This document shows positions 62,882-64,000 of a stretch of DNA of 64,000 nucleotides, one piece after another. The position numbers and the translations under genes were made by a program. Source of the stretch: Streptacidiphilus rugosus AM-16 (lineage in GTDB: Bacteria > Actinomycetota > Actinomycetes > Streptomycetales > Streptomycetaceae); contig NZ_JQMJ01000004.1 in NCBI RefSeq assembly GCF_000744655.1, positions 5,890,001-5,954,000 of the forward strand, given 5' to 3'. How positions within the stretch are numbered: position 1 is the stretch's first letter; each line of letters begins with the position of its first letter. The notes under the pieces were generated by a model that worked only from the letters and a program-made list of their open reading frames with translations, was not told where the DNA came from and ran no database searches.

Positions 62882-64000
62882 TCAGGCCTTGACCTCCGCC
62901 GGGACCGGCTCGGCGGCCTTGGCCTTCGAACCACGCGCTGCGGGCGTCTTGGCGGCGGCCGCGACGGCGGGCGCGGCCTCGCCCACGGCGGGAGCGGCGC
63001 CCTCGGGGGTGTCCAGCTTGGGACCGACGCCCAGCTTCTCCTTGATCTTCTTCTCGATCTCGTCCGCGAGGTCCGGGTTGTCGCGGAGGAAGTTGCGGGC
63101 GTTCTCCTTGCCCTGGCCCAGCTGGTCGCCCTCGTAGGTGTACCAGGCGCCGGACTTGCGGATGAAGCCGTGCTCGACACCCATGTCGATCAGGCCGCCC
63201 TCGCGGCTGATGCCCTGGCCGTAGATGATGTCGAACTCGGCCTGCTTGAACGGCGAGGCGACCTTGTTCTTGACCACCTTCACGCGGGTGCGGTTACCGA
63301 CCGCCTCCGTGCCGTCCTTCAGCGTCTCGATCCGGCGGATGTCGAGGCGGACCGAGGAGTAGAACTTCAGCGCGCGGCCACCCGTCGTCGTCTCCGGGGA
63401 GCCGAACATGACGCCGACCTTCTCGCGCAGCTGGTTGATGAAGATCGCGGTGCACTTGGTCTGGCTGAGCGCACCGGTGATCTTGCGCAGCGCCTGGCTC
63501 ATCAGACGCGCCTGCAGACCCACGTGGGAGTCGCCCATCTCGCCCTCGATCTCCGCGCGCGGCACCAGGGCCGCGACCGAGTCGATGACGATCAGATCGA
63601 CGGCGCCGGAGCGGATCAGCATGTCGGTGATCTCGAGCGCCTGCTCGCCGGTGTCCGGCTGCGAGACCAGCAGGGCGTCGGTGTCGACGCCGAGCTTCTT
63701 GGCGTACTCCGGGTCGAGCGCGTGCTCCGCGTCGATGAAGGCGACGACGCCGCCGGCCTTCTGCGCGTTGGCCACCGCGTGCAGGGTGAGCGTGGTCTTA
63801 CCGCTGGACTCCGGGCCGTAGACCTCCACCACGCGGCCACGCGGCAGCCCACCGACGCCGAGCGCGATGTCGAGGGCGATCGATCCGGTCGGGATCACCT
63901 CGATCGGAGCCCTGGCCTCGTCGCCGAGGCGCATGACGGAGCCCTTGCCGAACTGTCGCTCGATCTGCGCGAGGGCTGTTTCGAGTGCCCGCTCGCGGTC
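62882..64000 (-). CDS. recA: Recombinase RecA (5' end beyond the window)
   Basis: Only the start codon and about five residues are missing; reading begins [23 protein letters not shown]. Walker A ([18 protein letters not shown]), Walker B ([13 protein letters not shown]) and the DNA-binding loop segments ([37 protein letters not shown]) are intact. The C-terminus has an Ala/Lys-rich tail in place of the acidic tail seen in E. coli RecA. It promotes strand exchange and stimulates LexA self-cleavage. recX follows in the same operon. The promoter lies outside the window. Confidence 0.97.
   Translation of the reverse strand, partial: DRERALETALAQIERQFGKGSVMRLGDEARAPIEVIPTGSIALDIALGVGGLPRGRVVEVYGPESSGKTTLTLHAVANAQKAGGVVAFIDAEHALDPEYAKKLGVDTDALLVSQPDTGEQALEITDMLIRSGAVDLIVIDSVAALVPRAEIEGEMGDSHVGLQARLMSQALRKITGALSQTKCTAIFINQLREKVGVMFGSPETTTGGRALKFYSSVRLDIRRIETLKDGTEAVGNRTRVKVVKNKVASPFKQAEFDIIYGQGISREGGLIDMGVEHGFIRKSGAWYTYEGDQLGQGKENARNFLRDNPDLADEIEKKIKEKLGVGPKLDTPEGAAPAVGEAAPAVAAAAKTPAARGSKAKAAEPVPAEVKA

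Overview
The window is high-GC actinobacterial chromosome and most likely belongs to the Streptomycetaceae (Streptomyces, Kitasatospora or Streptacidiphilus). The reasons are the HrdB principal sigma factor with its long Lys/Ala/acidic N-terminal region, the DUF7455 gene beside an actinobacterial parE, the nrdR-nrdJ / lexA divergent pair, the hflX-rshA-dapF-miaA-miaB block and the recX-recA pair. From memory of Streptomyces genomes, this order is the conserved core arm running from the hrdB region to recA. No insertion sequence, prophage, CRISPR array, rRNA or tRNA gene was recognised.

Layout. 1-11.8 kb: topoisomerase IV subunit B, a small putative zinc protein, a secreted trypsin-like protease, hrdB with a SigR-type promoter, a GntR/FadR regulator, an ABC exporter pair with an unusual ATPase, a Nudix/NrtR-like protein and a DUF4192 protein. 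12-22.5 kb: a RecQ helicase with a C-terminal phosphoribosyltransferase-like domain and a DNA-damage-type promoter, two hypothetical proteins (one resembles a helicase C-terminal piece without its motor), RNase HII, a divergent TetR/MFS efflux pair with a perfect operator palindrome, dapA, and a four-gene reverse-strand group. 22.6-29.7 kb: the B12-dependent ribonucleotide reductase nrdJ with its repressor nrdR, two NrdR boxes, lexA with an SOS box, and a DinG-type helicase. 30.7-38.7 kb: a five-gene NRPS-independent siderophore operon resembling the diaminopropane/hydroxamate (rhizobactin 1021/schizokinen) logic, with four genes translationally coupled by GTGA overlaps. 39-50 kb: hflX, a RelA/SpoT homologue, dapF, miaA, a small antitoxin-annotated protein, an extradiol-dioxygenase-like protein and miaB. 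49.8-60.5 kb: accessory material, including an orphan TAXI solute-binding protein, a MerR regulator, a frameshifted epoxide-hydrolase-like gene, a two-component system, an isolated degenerate amino-acid ABC ATPase, an FAD monooxygenase, and a cysteine dioxygenase/rhodanese pair behind inverted-repeat-rich DNA. 60.5-64 kb: RNase Y, recX and the 3' part of recA, which runs off the end.

How the genes work together. DNA damage and dNTP supply recur: recA, recX, lexA, recQ, a DinG-type helicase, nrdRJ and parE are all here, with SOS-like or RecA-NDp-like sites at several of them. A second theme is RNA and translation (miaA, miaB, rny, hflX, rshA). The most interesting leads are the leaderless, damage-type promoter and domain fusion of recQ, the siderophore operon with one synthetase and tail-extended enzymes, two ABC ATPases that lack key catalytic residues (one probably the remnant of a glutamate-type importer), and the mutually exclusive hairpins before the cysteine dioxygenase gene.
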